Shown here one piece after another: positions 61,435 to 64,000 of a stretch of DNA of 64,000 nucleotides. This DNA comes from Ruania alkalisoli (GTDB taxonomy: Bacteria > Actinomycetota > Actinomycetes > Actinomycetales > Beutenbergiaceae), in contig NZ_CP063169.1 in NCBI RefSeq assembly GCF_014960965.1, positions 839,581-903,580 of the forward strand, read 5' to 3'. The notes beneath the pieces are model-generated. The model was not told the origin of the DNA. It saw only the letters and a program-made list of their open reading frames with translations, and searched no databases. Both the position numbers and the translations under genes were made by a program. Position 1 is the first letter of the stretch, and each line of letters begins with the position of its first letter.

Positions 61435-61917
61435 TCAGAACAGCGTGGTGCCCCGCGACTCCAGGTCGAGCAGGTAGCGCTTGGCGGCCATCCCGCCGCC
61501 GTACCCGGTGAGTGACCCGTCCGCGCCGATCACCCGGTGGCACGGCACGATGATGGAGATCGGGTTCCGGTTGTTCGCCAGGCCGACAGCGCGGGCGGCA
61601 CCTGGTTCCCCGACGGCGGCTGCGATCTCTCCGTAGGACCGTGTTTGCCCGTAGCCGATGGTCAACAGTGCCTCCCAGCACTGGTGCTGGAACTCGGTCC
61701 CGTGCAGACGGATCGGCACATCGAAGGTTGTGCGCTCACCCGCGAAATACTCCTCGAGCTGGCTAACCACGTCACGGAACGGTCCAGGATCGATCGTCGC
61801 GCCCTCAGCAAGGGTGACGGTGGTGTGCCCGGGGTAGAGCAATCCAGTGAGCGCTTCGCCGTCGCTGAGCAGCACCATCTGCCCGATGGGGGAGGGGAGA
61901 TCGTGCCGGTATGTCAT
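61435..61917 (-). CDS. ogt: Methylated-DNA-protein-cysteine methyltransferase
   Basis: A 160-residue suicide repair protein that takes methyl groups from O6-methylguanine onto its own cysteine. The active motif IIVPCHRVIG places Cys126, with ANNRNPISI before it and the Tyr-containing RSYGEIA block around residue 95. The ATG at 61917 overlaps the upstream glycosylase stop as ATGA; the longer frame upstream lies inside that gene. Linkage to AlkA-like glycosylase makes a two-gene alkylation-repair operon. Confidence 0.95.
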   Translation of the reverse strand: MTYRHDLPSPIGQMVLLSDGEALTGLLYPGHTTVTLAEGATIDPGPFRDVVSQLEEYFAGERTTFDVPIRLHGTEFQHQCWEALLTIGYGQTRSYGEIAAAVGEPGAARAVGLANNRNPISIIVPCHRVIGADGSLTGYGGGMAAKRYLLDLESRGTTLF

Positions 61918-62801
61918 CGTGTTCCCTCCAACTGTGCGTGCCGCCACAGATGGTGAGCGGCATAGGTGCGCCACGGCGCGAACTCGGTGCCGCGGGGATC
62001 TGCGGGTCCGCCCCCGAGTGCCTCGGCCGCACGGCGTAGCACCAGATCCGTCCCACAGTAGGCGTCTGGGTCCCCGAGTGCCCGCATGCGCACGTACTGT
62101 GCCGTCCACGGACCGATTCCTGGCACGGCGAGCAGGCCCGCCTCGGCCTCGTCGGCGCTGCCCCCACCGTCCAGGTCCAGCCCGTCCACCACTGCCCGGG
62201 CCAGAGCGAGCACCGCCCGACGGCGTCCGGCCGGCATGGCGAGAATGCTCTCCTCCGGTCCGGCGTCCGTGCCGACGGCTGCCACCTGGGCGGGCGTCGG
62301 GAACAGGTGCGTCACTTCGCCCACCGGCACCGGTAGTCGCGTGCCCGCCGCACTCACCAGGCGAGCGGTGTGGGTGCGCGCCGCCGAGAGCGAGACCTGC
62401 TGGGCGAGCACCGCCCGGAGCGCGGTCTCGAAGCCGCCGGGATGCTGGGGTGCTCGCAAACCCGGCCGTGCGCGCACGAGCGGCCCCAGCCAGGGGTGCT
62501 CGCCGAGCCCAGCGACCACATCGGCCGGGTCCCGGTCCAGATCCGCGGTCCGGCGCAGCAGCACTTCGGCCTCACCCCTGTCGACCGGCTCGCTCAGGTG
62601 CACCCGCCCACGGAGGCGAGCTTCGCCGTCGGGGCGGTGGAGCTCGAGCACCCCCGGACCGGAGGTGAGGTGCACCGCGCGACGGTAGCGGACGCCGTCG
62701 AGGCCCTCCACCCCGGCGATCGTGCGGGCCGCAAGATAGGCCCACAGCGCCTCCCCGTCCAGGGGAGGGGTGAACGGTAGCGCGACCTCGACCAGATGCA
62801 T
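61914..62801 (-). CDS. AlkA-type 3-methyladenine DNA glycosylase
   Basis: A 295-residue base-excision glycosylase. The N-terminal AlkA-N domain covers about 1-115. The catalytic helix-hairpin-helix domain has AVLAQQVSLSAARTHTARLV and LLAVPGIGPWTAQYVRMRALG, followed by the likely catalytic Asp in GTDLVLRRA. It removes alkylated bases such as 3-methyladenine. No N-terminal Ada methyl-acceptor is fused, so regulation by Ada is not encoded here. It overlaps ogt by four bases. Confidence 0.9.
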   Translation of the reverse strand: MHLVEVALPFTPPLDGEALWAYLAARTIAGVEGLDGVRYRRAVHLTSGPGVLELHRPDGEARLRGRVHLSEPVDRGEAEVLLRRTADLDRDPADVVAGLGEHPWLGPLVRARPGLRAPQHPGGFETALRAVLAQQVSLSAARTHTARLVSAAGTRLPVPVGEVTHLFPTPAQVAAVGTDAGPEESILAMPAGRRRAVLALARAVVDGLDLDGGGSADEAEAGLLAVPGIGPWTAQYVRMRALGDPDAYCGTDLVLRRAAEALGGGPADPRGTEFAPWRTYAAHHLWRHAQLEGTR

Positions 62802-62862
62802 GCCGGCATCGTGTCATCCGGGTCTGACATCGAGCGTCCGGCGCTGCGGCTAGCATCAAAGC

Positions 62863-64000
62863 ATGCGACTGACGGAGACTGGCGCGCCGCTGGCCACCGC
62901 GGTACGGGACCGTCACCTCTCCGCGGTGCTCGCAGCGCTGATGGACAAGCCGCTCGCGCGTAAGGAGATCGCCGAACGCACCGGCATCAGTTTCACCACC
63001 ATCACCGTGCTCGCCCAATTCCTGATTGCCTCCGGGCTGGTCGAGGAGGTCGCCAGCTCTGCTCCCGCGCGCTCCCGCGGGCGGCCGCGGACGCCGCTGC
63101 GTCTGGTCGAGGGGCGGCGAGGCAAGGTGGTCCTCGGGATCAACATCGGCGACTCCGACGTGGCGTGCGCTGCCTACTCACTGACCGGAGAACGGATCGA
63201 GGCTGCGGAGGAGGCCGTGCCCGGGCGAGAGCCGGGTCAGGTGCTTGAGGGCGTCGCGAGCCTCGCGCGGGGTGTGGTGGAGCGGATCGGCCGCTCGCGG
63301 GTGCTCGGGGTGGGGGTCAGCACTGGGGGTGTCATCGACTTCGAAGGAGGGCGAGTTGTCTACGGCCCGTTGCGTGGGTGGAAGGATGTCGAGGTTCGTG
63401 CGTACCTGACCGAGACCCTGGGGGTGCCGGTCGTGGTGGATGAGTCGGTGCGAACCTTGGCGTTGCTGCGCTTGTGGTGGGAGCGCGAGCAGGCCGACTC
63501 GATGATGGTCGTGTTCGCCCAGCGGGTTGTCGGATCGGCGCTGGTGATCCATGGCGAGCTCTACCGGGGGCCAGGTGCCACGGCCGGCGACATCAGTCAC
63601 ATGCCGGTGGCTGGTGGCCCCGGCATCCAGTGCCCGTGCGGCGCGGTCGACTGCGCGGGGATGCTTCTGACGAACACGGCAGTGCTCGAGCGTGCGATCG
63701 AGCTGGGACTGCTGCCTCCGGCCGCCCCGCCCAGTGCCATCAACGCGACCGCCGGCGCTAACGCCGAGCAGCTCGGCGAACTCCGGCGGGAGCGTGCGGT
63801 GCGGCTGGGCGAGACGATCGGTCATCTGCTGGAGATCATCGACCCGGAGAAGCTGATCCTCGTCGGCGGTATCGGCACCGCCGATGAGGTCGAGCTCTGC
63901 CTGGACACGGCGCGGCGGCGTGGGCGCACGACCACCGGCCGATCAGGCCATCAGATCGAGCACTGGTCCTACGACCACTCGATCTGGGCCCGGGCCTCTG
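62863..64000 (+). CDS. ROK-family transcriptional regulator (3' end outside window)
   Basis: At least 379 residues; the frame is open to the window end. The N-terminal winged helix reads LARKEIAERTGISFTTITVLAQ (about 27-48). The ROK sugar-kinase-like body has VVLGINIGDSDVACAAYSLTGE, then GVGVSTGGVIDF, and the ROK zinc-type motif IQCPCGAVDCAGM (about 250-262). Such regulators (NagC, XylR, Mlc type) sense sugars. The target is not adjacent within the window, so genes downstream are the best clue. Start at ATG 62863. Confidence 0.88.
   Translation, partial: MRLTETGAPLATAVRDRHLSAVLAALMDKPLARKEIAERTGISFTTITVLAQFLIASGLVEEVASSAPARSRGRPRTPLRLVEGRRGKVVLGINIGDSDVACAAYSLTGERIEAAEEAVPGREPGQVLEGVASLARGVVERIGRSRVLGVGVSTGGVIDFEGGRVVYGPLRGWKDVEVRAYLTETLGVPVVVDESVRTLALLRLWWEREQADSMMVVFAQRVVGSALVIHGELYRGPGATAGDISHMPVAGGPGIQCPCGAVDCAGMLLTNTAVLERAIELGLLPPAAPPSAINATAGANAEQLGELRRERAVRLGETIGHLLEIIDPEKLILVGGIGTADEVELCLDTARRRGRTTTGRSGHQIEHWSYDHSIWARAS

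Overview
The window comes from a high-GC actinobacterium. Actinobacterial markers are lsr2, carD, senX3-regX3, a mycothiol-dependent isomerase-like protein, a DUF3180 protein after folK, and the block ppa / dacB / zinc metalloprotease / tilS / hpt / ftsH / folE-folP-folB-folK / panC-panD / lysS / lsr2. Gene content and order fit Micrococcales, perhaps Ruania, Beutenbergia or Georgenia relatives. That placement is inferred from synteny, not from a search. Genes are dense, often overlap by ATGA or GTGA, and many start with GTG.

Region 1 (1-12.1 kb): the end of holB, a TAP-like lipoprotein hydrolase, tRNA-Thr(CGT), phosphoketolase, a ferredoxin-reductase-like flavoprotein, an ECF sigma factor with a membrane partner, a large FAD/Fe-S dehydrogenase, and a hypothetical protein with a RAMA-like tail.

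Region 2 (12.1-22 kb): a beta-glycoside utilisation locus. A LacI repressor is divergent from GH3, two LplB/YtcP-type permeases, a lipoprotein solute-binding protein, a YesL-like membrane protein and a GH42 beta-galactosidase. A good promoter and two matching operator-like palindromes lie between lacI and GH3. No ATPase subunit is present.

Region 3 (22-30.7 kb): a mycothiol-dependent isomerase-like protein, a Gfo/Idh/MocA oxidoreductase, methionine genes metXA-metY, an NlpC/P60 cell-wall hydrolase with an MtrA-like direct repeat, a small ParB-like protein, ppa and dacB.

Region 4 (30.7-33.8 kb): an apparent insertion into conserved synteny, holding an unrecognised membrane protein with a GNAT-like end and a DUF222-HNH endonuclease.

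Region 5 (33.8-49.7 kb): the core run from the metalloprotease through tilS, hpt, ftsH, folate genes (folB and folK fused), DUF3180, an ArsR/CDF metal-efflux pair on the other strand, two PH-domain membrane proteins, a DUF2520-PanC fusion, panD, lysS, a 58-residue membrane protein and lsr2.

Region 6 (49.7-64 kb): a lactonase-like beta-propeller, gpmA with a long terminator, phoU divergent from senX3-regX3, an LpqE-like lipoprotein, carD, ispD-ispF, a MarR/ABC exporter pair with a palindromic operator, a Tat-exported double beta-helix protein, the alkylation-repair pair ogt/alkA, and a ROK regulator cut by the window end.

No prophage, CRISPR array, insertion sequence or obvious defence island was seen. 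The most unusual items are the DUF2520-PanC fusion, the KmtR-like metal regulator with an apparently leaderless promoter and dyad operator, the insertion between dacB and tilS, and several well-placed operator sites.
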